A stretch of DNA of 64,000 nt from Antedon mediterranea (taxonomy: Eukaryota; Echinodermata; Crinoidea; Comatulida; Antedonidae), in assembly GCF_964355755.1 (NCBI RefSeq), contig NC_092670.1, positions 16,367,201 through 16,431,200 of the forward strand. The letters are read 5' to 3'. The notes under the pieces are model-generated. The model was given only the letters and a program-made list of their open reading frames with translations. It did no database searches and was not told where the DNA came from. A program made the translations under genes and the position numbers. How positions within the stretch are numbered: the stretch's first letter is position 1; each line of letters starts with the position of its first letter. Below, in pieces: positions 1-27,100 of this stretch.

Positions 1-37
1 AATGTTTAATAATTTGTTATTGAATATAGTAGCAGTG

Positions 38-95
38 TATTATGGTGGTAAATTAGCAGAGCTCTAGGTTCAAATCTTAGCTGCGACAGTAACAT
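38..95 (+). mobile_element. tRNA-derived SINE fragment
   Basis: TGGTGGTAAATTAGCAGA and GGTTCAAATCT resemble tRNA A- and B-box promoter elements at a suitable spacing. It lies outside visible SMG1 exons. Confidence 0.4.
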
Positions 96-106
96 AATGT
101 TATGCA

Positions 107-400
107 ATGACACAAAGTACAAGCTTAAATGCTTGGTGGTATAATATAATAATAAAAATAAAGTGGATAGCCCATTTACTTTTAGGTGAAGTTGTCCAAG
201 AGAATAGACGAGGGAGACCAGCCAAGAAATGGTTAGACTGTGTGAAGGCAGACTGCACATCAAGAAACCAAGGATCCCTAACAAGTGCAACTAGAACATA
301 ACAAGATAGGAGGATCTGACAAGAGGTCGTGAAACAGAAGCCATCACAAGTCTCCCAGATGGTGTGGACTGCTTGAGTCAATGTAGGTCAGAACAGCCCA
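107..400 (+). pseudogene. Decayed LINE reverse-transcriptase C-terminal remnant
   Basis: The plus frame encodes ENRRGRPAKKWLDCVKADC, the common GRPxxRWLDxVKxD tail of LINE reverse transcriptases, followed by stops inside a still recognisable QDRRI-like section. It is a short fossil in an SMG1 intron. Confidence 0.6.
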
Positions 401-482
401 TTTTCATTAGGTCTATGAACATGTTTAATATTTTGTGTTTACTGTTTCCATAGTTAAATTGTTGTAAGGATAGATGTAATAC

Positions 483-9609
<9,127 letters not shown>

Positions 9610-9766
9610 TACACAAACTAACTTTACCTCTCTATTATATTTAAACAGTTAGCAAGAAACATTTTATTTTAGTCAGGAACATCGTCTGATCCATTCCCGT
9701 CAGCCGCCATTAATAAATATAAATGTTGCCCTCAATTGTTGAGGGCGGTATATCAAAATAAGGAAA
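9610..9766. promoter_or_regulatory. Bidirectional promoter interval between SMG1 and RINT1
   Basis: Only 157 bp separate the divergent start codons of SMG1 (minus) and RINT1 (plus), so both 5' UTRs and the core promoter must share this interval or overlap it. It contains GCCGCCAT at 9703-9710, which fits the YY1-type core seen in many housekeeping promoters. It also contains a palindrome at 9728-9746 with 8-base arms GCCCTCAA/TTGAGGGC around TTG. There is no clear TATA box at a useful distance. Promoter function is inferred from the geometry. Confidence 0.6.
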
Positions 9767-17138
<7,372 letters not shown>

Positions 17139-17918
17139 CTTGTGTGAGTGTATGCTTTGCTGTCCAATTGAGCAGGACAGGCTAGTATATGTACAATTAT
17201 GCAGTATTAATTCTATTTGAGAAGTAAACTTTAGATTTTGTTATAAATAACATGTATTTTCTGACATACATAAGTATCGAGGATACAAGAAAAATGAGAA
17301 CAGATTACTCTCTATTATAAAGTATATTTAACAAGTATTGAAAGTAATAATTAATTTAATAAAATTAACACTAAACAATGAAAATTTGAGAGAATTTTTT
17401 TGAGTGATCATTTAACATGAATCTTGTAATACTAGTGATTGCTAATTGTTGATATGCATTCTCAGATGTAAGTAATTAAAATCCAACAAAACACAGTACA
17501 ATTATGGTACCTTGTCTCCATAGACATGTAATATTAATAATATAATAGTATATTATTATTGCACTGATGAAGGGCTAGTGTTGCCCGAAAGCTCTGCTAA
17601 CTTTTCTGGCTGTTTTACTTATCGTTTTCATTTAGCTTTTCGGGGTTTTTATTTCAGTAATTTGCCTTTGGATTAATATAATAGTATAATATATTTATTT
17701 TATTTAAACAATATTTTGTAAAGGTGGTTCATCCAGCCGAATCTGATTTTTATGCACCCTCAGAATAATTCAGTTTATACATTTAATTAAATAATAACAT
17801 TCACAGTAAATAAAATAGAAATCTTAAAAAGTGATTCCTCGCATTGCTCTGCTGTAATTCAAATAAACTGTACCATAATTGTTCTGTAGTAGTTTGATTG
17901 CTTTAAACAACTTGATCT
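17139..17918. other. Gap between RINT1 and the orphan ORF: 3' UTR, Penelope-like fragment
   Basis: No coding potential was seen. A candidate RINT1 poly(A) signal AATAAA lies at 17358-17363. A repeat fragment at about 17560-17660 resembles the tail of Penelope-like elements and is listed separately. Confidence 0.5.
17560..17660 (+). mobile_element. Penelope-like element terminal fragment with a hammerhead-like core
   Basis: The stretch contains CTGATGA, a GGGC/GCCC stem with a 7-base loop, and then GAAA. These are core bases of a hammerhead ribozyme in the usual order. A related copy lies in the opposite orientation near 52383-52447, with matching flanks such as CTGGCTGTTTTA. Hammerhead motifs are known in terminal repeats of Penelope-like retroelements. 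Here stem I cannot be paired convincingly, so the motif may be decayed. No reverse transcriptase ORF is nearby. Confidence 0.45.
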
Positions 17919-18620
17919 CTAAAACTTACACAAATGTATTTTACTTTGTCTGTTATAAAGCGTTTTAGAAGAAGTTGATAAAATTTGCTTTAATTTCGGT
18001 TTCCAGATCCTCATTGGTTCTTCATGGTCATTTATATACTTGGCATTATCATCTTTAATATGCTTCACATTATGCGGTCCCACTTTGTTAAGTAATAATA
18101 ATGGAGAATAAAATTGTAAATGCGTTTTAACGTAAGTAATATGATGGTTTGGATTGCCGTCTTCCATTATCTCTGTACAAGTAATATGGTGATAATCTTC
18201 ATCAAAGTGTAACTTACATCTCGGCGTATTTAGCTTCTCTGTTTGTAGCCGTTTAAATAGTATTTCTTCAAGTCCTGTGCGTCGTGGCATCTTCTTTTGA
18301 TCCTGTGATCGTTTTTCGACGTTTTTTATTTTTCCATCTCGTATTTCGGGTAAATGTAAATTCGTATCAATTTCACAGTTTTTAGGTTTTACTAATATTC
18401 CTTTCATAACCCGTTCATTGGTTTGACTGACTCTATTGCCGTGCGAACATTTTTTTACAGTTTCCTTAGAATCAAAGACGTGCTTTCTATCGGTACGTCC
18501 GTCGTTCTTGTTATTTGTCCGTTCTCTGAGTACATTGCGTTTACTTGTGTGTGTGTCTATAGCAACTAACTTTTTCTGTGATACTTGGAGACAAGGTAGC
18601 TGGATGGTTGCTGATGACAT
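17919..18620 (-). CDS. Hypothetical intronless ORF, 233 aa
   Basis: The ORF is uninterrupted and long for such AT-rich DNA. The protein is basic in its N-terminal half, with many Lys, Arg, Asn and Thr. A conserved-looking C-terminal half contains FDEDYHHITCTEI and a stretch rich in His and Lys before RIWKPKLKQIL. No signal peptide, membrane segment or known domain was recognised. It is convergent with RINT1 and divergent from the ORF at 20034. It could be a lineage-specific single-exon gene or the largest exon of a spliced one. It is not recognised. Confidence 0.5.
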   Translation of the reverse strand: MSSATIQLPCLQVSQKKLVAIDTHTSKRNVLRERTNNKNDGRTDRKHVFDSKETVKKCSHGNRVSQTNERVMKGILVKPKNCEIDTNLHLPEIRDGKIKNVEKRSQDQKKMPRRTGLEEILFKRLQTEKLNTPRCKLHFDEDYHHITCTEIMEDGNPNHHITYVKTHLQFYSPLLLLNKVGPHNVKHIKDDNAKYINDHEEPMRIWKPKLKQILSTSSKTLYNRQSKIHLCKF

Positions 18621-20033
18621 TACAGCAACGTTTCCTGTCTCCGTATCAATGATATAAGTGATATATCCAAGTTAGCTAACGTATGCACATTGCTTGACGA
18701 TCCGTATAAATAGACCGCGTATCAATTACCTTCTCATTCGTGTGAATAGTAAATCTAGATTCTGCTTGTCAGATGATCATCTAAAAATGAGTCCCTTACG
18801 AACTTTTCTGAACGTCGGTTCAAATTTGATGATATTAAGTGTTTGTTTAGAAATTCTATTGCCTATCGAGTTATTATACTTGCACCTGAATAAATTAGTG
18901 TTAGGTCTGACAAGTATGGATACGTGTAATAATCATCAATTTCTTATCGCAAATTATCAGTATACTATTTACCAATCCGTAGTACGTGCTTGCCATAATG
19001 GTGTTACGTCAGTTAATGGTTGTAATTTATCCACGTGGTATATACAAAGTAATTAATTCGTTCAAGTTCAAAATATTTATACCCGAACTTAAAATCGATG
19101 ATTCTGTTAAGTGCATTGTGAAGGTTATTTGATAATTGTTGGCTGTTATTACTTCTAATAGTTAGGCTACTATTTAAGGAGTAATTATATCTGTTGTCCT
19201 AAATGCCTACTTCTTCATAATGGCCTTTATTCACTTTGCCGTTGATATTTTAAACAATGACTGTACTTAAATATCTGCTGTAAAAGTAAAAAGCTTGAAG
19301 TCTTGTAGAGTACTTGACATTTAGTAACTCAGCAAGTTTTCTTTCGACGTAATCACGATTGTCAATTAGAGTCGTTTTAATATCAATTTCCAATTTGTAA
19401 TGTCTAAGTGTGATAACTACAACAATTACAGTGAGTTGTTAACAATATACCAACCTCTGTGCCTATTCATTAAACCACGGTACTGTTGCTACTTTTCAAA
19501 AATACTCTTTGGTTTTATCGATTTAATTACGTCAGTGGGATAATATTGTATATGGAATAAGCTGTGTTTTTGTAAAACAGGAAAGGTCATTTTTATCATT
19601 AATTTTTAAGTTGAAAGAATTAAATTTGATTGACGCTCTGATATTGTAAAGAATGAAGAGTTGAAATGCGTCAGTTTTCGATTTTATTTGTCACAAGTCA
19701 CTTTCTTATTGAAAATAATTCTCAGATTGTGGATATTCTCTGTACCTGAGTATCTGTCGCACACTACGTTTGATTCGATCTTAGCGAAGATATTGAATAT
19801 AATTAAGCTGGGTTCCTCCGATGTACGTCGACCTACTTACACGATTTTGAAAGTCATAGACTAAACTTTAGGCCTACAACTCAAGAAAACATAATGCGGC
19901 ACAGTTTCGTCAATTAACATTAGGCCTATCTCGTTACTGCCTTAAAGTTATCAGTAAAACCTTATCCGGAATCCACCTGCGACCTACCAAGTATAAATTG
20001 AAGTGACCAATATAGGCTTATCAGTGTCCTAAG
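18621..20033. other. Interval between two divergent orphan ORFs
   Basis: No convincing gene, RNA or repeat was found in this 1.4 kb. A plus-strand ORF at 18694-19056 has no coding character that I can recognise. The interval presumably holds the promoters of the flanking ORFs. Confidence 0.35.
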
Positions 20034-20771
20034 ATGCCAGGGAATAAGGTTCATTGGGGACCGTGTGTAACAAACGATCAAGGCAAGAAACCCGGACACA
20101 GATGGGACTGCAAACAATTGTTTCCAAAGTCGAAGCCATCGCTCGAAGTTGTGAAATCGAATTTTCCGGTTCCCATCGGCCGTCATAACTTACTGCCAAC
20201 CTCTTTAAAGCAAGTCATTTTATATGAAAATGTGACAGAGGGTAGGTTGCTTGATCTAAAGTTGGAACGAATTCGCCATCAAGAGAAGAAGATTGCTGAA
20301 AGTTACGCAGCTAGAAAGACCAAGTTTATTAACACCGTAATAAAAACAAGATCATCTTTTACGGAAAGTTTAAATTTTAACTTTGATGCTAAAGAAACCT
20401 TTTCTGCTTTGATGAAGAGTAGTTTTGGATCTGTGACAAAACTACCAAATGTATTCACTTCTTCAGTAGACTTACATTCGTTGGGCTCGTCTAAAAGCGA
20501 ACGTGTTATCACGAAGAACGCGCGTGAACCATTTAATGCCCCGTGCTCAAATTCAGCAAGTGGGAAAAGAATAAACTGCACGAAATGTGCCGTTACCACG
20601 GATAGAAAGTCAATTAATGTATCTACTAGCTGTCCATTCAACACGTTGCTACCAGATCTACCGTTAGTCAAACAACATAGAAGTGAACGCAAAGTCGACC
20701 AACAAAGTTTTATACACATCCCGAATGATGATTCAACCACTCTGCAGAGACGTCTAGTAATAAATGCATGA
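20034..20771 (+). CDS. Hypothetical intronless ORF, 245 aa
   Basis: A single open frame begins MPGNKVHWGPC and ends QRRLVINA. The protein is basic and rich in Ser, Lys and Asn. It has a short predicted helix around residues 75-110 (DLKLERIRHQEKKIAESYAA) and several Cys pairs near residues 175-210. No signal peptide, membrane segment or known domain was recognised. Base composition is richer in CpG than the surrounding non-coding DNA, which supports real coding. A minus-strand ORF at 20303-20833 over the same bases is treated as a shadow. The function is unknown. Confidence 0.5.
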   Translation: MPGNKVHWGPCVTNDQGKKPGHRWDCKQLFPKSKPSLEVVKSNFPVPIGRHNLLPTSLKQVILYENVTEGRLLDLKLERIRHQEKKIAESYAARKTKFINTVIKTRSSFTESLNFNFDAKETFSALMKSSFGSVTKLPNVFTSSVDLHSLGSSKSERVITKNAREPFNAPCSNSASGKRINCTKCAVTTDRKSINVSTSCPFNTLLPDLPLVKQHRSERKVDQQSFIHIPNDDSTTLQRRLVINA

Positions 20772-21183
20772 ATGATAAAAGCTTTATAGAACTTCAGAAA
20801 GTGCTCTTTCCTCCAATTGTGACAAAACAACAAAGAAGAGGTTCCGTCTACTCAAGAAGAGCATCATTGCCGATTTTGGGTTGTAAAAGCATATGGGAAT
20901 AGGCCTAGTATTGATACACTGTATATAAGGACCACCCTAAATGACCTACATCTGCCTCTCTCTTGTAAAATATGGGTCGCGCAAATGCAAATGCGTGAAG
21001 AAAGCTATTAACTTCGTGACATTTTCTATATATAAATTGTTTGTATTATAATGTTTGTGTATTAAAATCTATTACTATTACGTAATATTTATTTTATACC
21101 ACTAAAATGTATACCGCCCTCTATAGTTCGAAACTTTTTTCACTACTCATCGCATCGTCGTCTCGTACACAATTTCTGAAAAC
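20772..21183. other. Upstream region of ASPSCR1
   Basis: This interval holds the 3' end of the preceding ORF's transcript and the ASPSCR1 promoter and 5' UTR. Nothing specific was recognised. Confidence 0.3.
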
Positions 21184-24100
21184 ATGTCGGGTACAGTGAA
21201 TGTGTTAACTCCAAATGGACGAAGACAAAATGTTAAATATTCTGCAAATATGACAATACTACAGGTAAGTTCTTCTTATTTACCTTAACCTACATCTTGT
21301 ATAAAGTGCATATGTATAGGACAGGTAGGACAAGCAGTGTAGGCCTACTACTAGCCTACTTAGTCTAGGGCTAGGCCTACTTTCACTGTTCAGCCTACGG
21401 TAGGAGGCATAGGGCCTAGCCCTAGACTAGCCTTTTCCCCGTGCTTGGTTGGGAAAATCCCACAAACAAAGAGACTGGACCTAGGCCTACGGATATATCT
21501 AGTCTAGGCCTTTTACTAATCATTTAAATATTTTTATTGTAATATTGTATTGTTGTTTGATTATAATTTTATTGTGCATTATTTTTACTTTTAACTATTT
21601 TTTTAATGATTTTTTGCCTAATTTGATTTTGAAGGAAATAAGATGACCTTTTTTTGTTTTTCATTATGTTGTTTGTAGATTATTGAAAAAGTCTGTGAGA
21701 AACAAGGTTATACAAGTGCTGAATATGACTTAAGGTAATTGTATCCAATTCAATACAGAATCATGATTAAATATATATTATAATTACTAGGCCTACTAAT
21801 ATATTATTGTTTACAAAACAATAACAGACAATCAACAAATCAGCGCTTTTTATTATTAATCATTAGTTGCTTAGCGATCTCCCAATCTATGAATAAATTA
21901 ATTTTGTTTTTTATTATTTTTTAGGCATCAAAGAAAGATTCTTGATCCAAAACTATCTGTGAGGTTTAGCAATATTCCAAACAATGCCAAGCTGGAGCTT
22001 GTTAAAGCAGCAACAGCTAGAACAGAGTCAAGTATACAAATTGCTCTACAGATGCCTGATGGACAGAGACTACAACATGCATTCTTACCAAGTAATACAT
22101 TGTGGGATATTATTCAACATTGGCAAAAGAAACTCGACAGGTACGTATAATATTTTAAAACTTTGAATTGCAACTAAGTTTACTGTAGGTAAATGGCAGT
22201 CTTTGATAGTGGGAAAAAGGATCTTTACATATGACAGATAAAGATAGAAAACATAACTGAAGCGTTGATTGATAGGATAAAATTCCAACCATATGTTAAT
22301 GTATGTATTTATTTTTAATTTACAGACAACTTCTTGCTGACAGTGTTAAAGATGATAAAGTAATGGAACTAACACTTGTCTATATGACGCATACGGTAAA
22401 CTACACCCCTATTAAGGGTACACCTTTGGGACCTTGGGAATACATCCATTGATGTCCATTGAATAGGGATTCTCCCTGAATAAGAATGTTCTACCAAAGG
22501 AGATTGTATACTGTATCATTACGATATTGTGACTTTTATTTTATTCTTAATTGTGGTTACAACTCAGTTTATTTTTACCTAACAGATAACAGGAGAAAAG
22601 GAATTGAAGGAGACAAAATTGAGGTCATTGGGTCTGACAGGAGGTTCGGCCGTTATTCGTTTATCTGGACGTGCAATTGACACCACCACGACTACAAATG
22701 ACAGTATAGAAACAAAAGAGGATGTGGGTAGAATTAAATTAGATTCGTCATCAATATCCTCACCAGATAATATGGACACAAGTGAAGGGCCTGAAAATAC
22801 TTCTCCCATGTCCCCACAAGCTATGGACATTAGTGAGGCATCAGAAATGGGTGCTAAAATATGTATTCAACAAAAAGATGAACAAAAAGATGAACAAGAA
22901 GGTGTTCTTTCATCAAAAAAGAATAACGTTAAACAGAATGCTTTGAGTGAAGCTGTTAGGTCAGATAAAGGAGCGAGTTCAATCGGAGCTGATGTCAGTA
23001 GTTCTAAAGTAGCTGATGTCAGGAAAAAGGTACCTAAGTCTGTGCCTGCAAGAGAGCCGTTGCAGACTTCTGATTTGCGTTTAAGTGAATTTGCTAATTT
23101 TAAGGTAATAAATCTTTGTTTCATTCAGGAAGTCAGTTCATTCAGTCTTTTGACATTATAACCTTAGGCAATAATGGTACATTAATAAGGAATAATAAAT
23201 GCTTAGAAAAATTTGTATTAGGCGCTATGAAAGACAACCATTATTATTATTATTAAAAGCTATTATTGGAAAGCCTACGATTTTATTTTCAGTTTCCAGA
23301 ACCATCAACCGACAGTAATATGCAAATGAATACAGAGGAATCTAGTGAGGTGCTATCACAGGTAATGTATTACACAATATAATCTATCTGATTGGCAAAG
23401 TCATAGCCTGACATAGACTAGCAGATATACAGTAGTTCATTTCATCTCTCATAAACACTAAGATAAGTCAAACAGCAACCAGGAATAGAGGAAAAAAAGA
23501 TTGTTTGTAGTATAAGAAAGTTAATTTAAAACAGTAGGATAGATCTGGACACACACAAGTAAGAAATCTACAGTAGAACCTCGGCTTTTGGACACCCCTA
23601 TTAAGGGAACACACCTAAGTGATACTTTATTATGAAAAAACGAGAGGAAATACTGTACATATTAAACTCTACTGTATTCTATAATACGTTCCTAAATATA
23701 TTTAAATTACATATTTGTATTGATTCCCACAGCCTTGTAATCGTGAGGCTGTCGTATTTGATTTATCAAATGAAAATACATCAGAAGTTAAGGACACCCC
23801 AGACACTGATGAATTCTTTGAAGTGACTGTTAATGATGTTAGAAAAATGCTTGCTGATTTAAAACATCAAAGGTAACTAGATTTAATTCGTCATTCATCA
23901 TTTTGTTAACTTACACGTGCGTAGCCTGTCACTTTTGACGTGCTCGTATAACGCTGTTTCGCGTTGAAAAGTGAATAAAAATATGACATTATTAAAGAAA
24001 GGTTATACAAAAGTAATCGGACAAAAACAGTGCGCGTGCAAAAATCTGCGCACTCATGGCAATTTTTTAATCACTTAAAATTGCCTGAAACGTACTCTAA

Positions 24101-27100
24101 TTTTATCGAAAATAAATTCTGACAATTTTGAACATTTTAAGCGCGTACGCATGCGTTATATGCGCTACGCACGTAATTGTAGTGCCATATGATGAAATAT
24201 GACCTCAAATTTTGTTTAAAAGTGATTCATGCTTGTGAAGATATGATTACAAACGTGATTTCGTTAAATCGTGCGTAGACCGCGTAATTTTTGATTGCGC
24301 ACCGTGAAAACATAACCACATCGATTCCTGGCCATAAGGAATATACTCTGAAAAATTGACTTAGCTAGATTAAACTGATACCAAGATAATTCACGGACAA
24401 AATTGTGTTAAGGAAAGAATAAATAAATATGCATATAACCTAATTAAAGTAAGTTTGGGAGGCTCTTGAAGAATTGATTGATTGATTGAATTTATTTGAT
24501 GCTCAACATTAAAATAACAAACAGACAAAAGACAAAATAACGAGCATCAGGAACACCCATTAGGCCGGAAAAACCAGCCCATTTCCAATGGGGTCCAAAT
24601 TGCACATAACAAACAAGAGAAAATACAACATTAATAAAACTATAAATATATAAATATACATTAAAATAAAGCCCAGTAAAACAGAAAAATTAAAAGAGAA
24701 AGCAAACAAGAAATGAGAAAAATTGCACGTAATCAAGACCATTATAGTTATCAAAATTATTCTAAATATAAAATATTGCGTTCAAAATGTTTTTTAATAT
24801 GAGATTTGAAGGTAGTTAAGTTGGAAATTAATTTTAAGTTTGATGGAAGAGCGTTCCAGTCTTTGATAGCAGAGAAGAAAAAAGTAGAATGAGACTGTTT
24901 ATTTCCTTTAAGTAGAGGTAAAACCAGATTAACATTACGTTGGCGTGTGTTATGTGTGTGGATTGTGGATGTCCGTGAGAAATGTTCAGATAGATATGGA
25001 GCTGCATTGTTATTGACAATTTTATGAACATTACAAAGCCTGAGAAATTTTACTCTACTTTCCACCTTAAGCATGCCAATGTCTGATAACTCCTTCTGAC
25101 CAATATGAGATCGTGGTCCGAAACCGTAAATAAAACGCACAAATTTGTTCTGAGTGGTCTGTAGTTTTTGCTTCAAAACTTTGTCAATACCTTCATACCA
25201 AGTCGAAGCACAGTAATCAAACAAGCATTGAATTAAGGCAGAGCATAACAGTTTTTTCGTGTTTTTGTCCAAGCAACTAGCCTGACGATATAAATACCTT
25301 AATCTACTATTCGCCTTTTTTATAACACTTTTGGCGATGTTGTTACAAGAGGCAGAACTATCAAGTTCTATACCTAAATATTTTACTGACTTAGAACCCG
25401 TTAAAGTAAGGCCATGAGAAATAATATTGAAAGATCGTAAACGTTGAAGTCGTTTTTGGGTACAAAATATGATAGATTCAGTTTTACTGATATTGATAGA
25501 TAGTTTGTTATCGACAAGCCATACTCTACATGAATCAAGAGCTTTACTAAGTTTATCAGCGACGACAGTCGGATCTTTGTGCCAGAAAACAATTGCACTG
25601 TCATCAGCATATAACAGCAATTTGCATTCAGGGTCGATACTTACAACCATATCGTTTATGAAACATAAAAAAAGCAAAGGACCCAGTATGCTACCCTGTG
25701 GAACTCCACATGAAATATCCATGGGAACGGATAAGGAGTCTTCGATTTTAACAATTTGGCTTCTGTTTGACAAATATGAACGAAACCAGTCTAATGAGGT
25801 GATGCCCATTAACAAAAGCTTTTCACACAATATATCATGATCGACAGTGTCGAATGCCTTACATAAATCTATAAGTACCATACCAGTATGTGTACCTTCG
25901 GAGTTATTTAATTTAATTGTGTCTAACAGATTAATTAAAGTACTTTCGGTAGAATGAAATTGCCGAAAACCTGACTGATATTGATAAATAAGATCATTTT
26001 CCACAAGGTACTGTTCTAACTGAACATGAACCGACCTTTCGAGAATTTTTGAGACAACACTTAAGACGCTGATGGGTCTATAGTTTTCTGGATTTTTACG
26101 ACATTTTTTTTTATACAGTGGGATGACTTTAGCTATTTTAAAATCACTCGGAACAACTCCTGTATTAATTGACAAATTGATAAAATACGTTAAAGGGGAA
26201 GCCAGTACACCGGCGCCATCTTTAAGGAATTTAGCTGGTAGCCCATCGAGACCTGTACTTTTCGTAGGGTCAAGACTTTCAAGTTGTTTAAGAATGAATT
26301 CTTCTGACACAGGTTTAAGGCTAAAAAGAGTTGTAACTTTTGAAGAATAAAAGTCTTTTACAATTTTGGAACCATAGTTAAACATGTTACTCATGGGTGG
26401 AAGTTTATCAACAAGATATCTTGCTACATTGGTAAAATGATTATTAAAATGTGTAGCAACCTCTTGTGGATTGTGAATTTTTGATTCATTTATTTCCAAA
26501 ACAACTTTAGCTTGTTCAGACGTCTTTTCACTATATCCTAATTTCTTAAGATGTTGCCATAATTTCTTAGGATTGTTTTTATTTTCAATTATTTTATTTC
26601 GAAAATACGTTGATTTAGCTTTTTTAACATTGCGCTTGACCTTGTTTCTTAATTTACAATACATATCATGATCTTCTTTGATTTTACTCTTTTTAAATTT
26701 ATTAAAATATTGATCACGAGTTCGTATATCATTTAGAATATCTGTGTTAAACCATGGATCTGACCTTTGTTTCACCCTCATCTTTCTAAGAAGCAACAGT
26801 CCTAGTCAGGGAAGGGAAATGCTGCTTTAGGTGGGGGAGGGGGGGTGTCTAGAGTGGGTTGGGATGTAGCCTAGAACCACTTTATTCTGCTCGGTTTAAA
26901 AATGATATTCAGGAGTCCAGAGAAAAGTCATACTTGGTTACAGCCAGCATCAAACCCAGCATCAAACTCTGGGATTGTAAGTAGATCTACAACCATACTG
27001 GTAATGCCATACTTGCCAAACCATTTAAAATATGTAATGATAATTGTTGTAATTTAATACAACAGCACAAGTGATGCACCTTTGGAAACAACAAAAATGA

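Noticed and set aside
18694-19056. 120-aa plus-strand ORF
   Set aside because: Composition is like translated AT-rich spacer, with no start context, domain or neighbour support.
20303-20833. 176-aa minus-strand ORF
   Set aside because: It is antisense to the 245-aa ORF at 20034-20771, which starts cleanly and has better coding character; still, neither is proven.
25469-26350. Plus-strand ORFs over the LINE
   Set aside because: They are antisense shadows of the reverse transcriptase frame.
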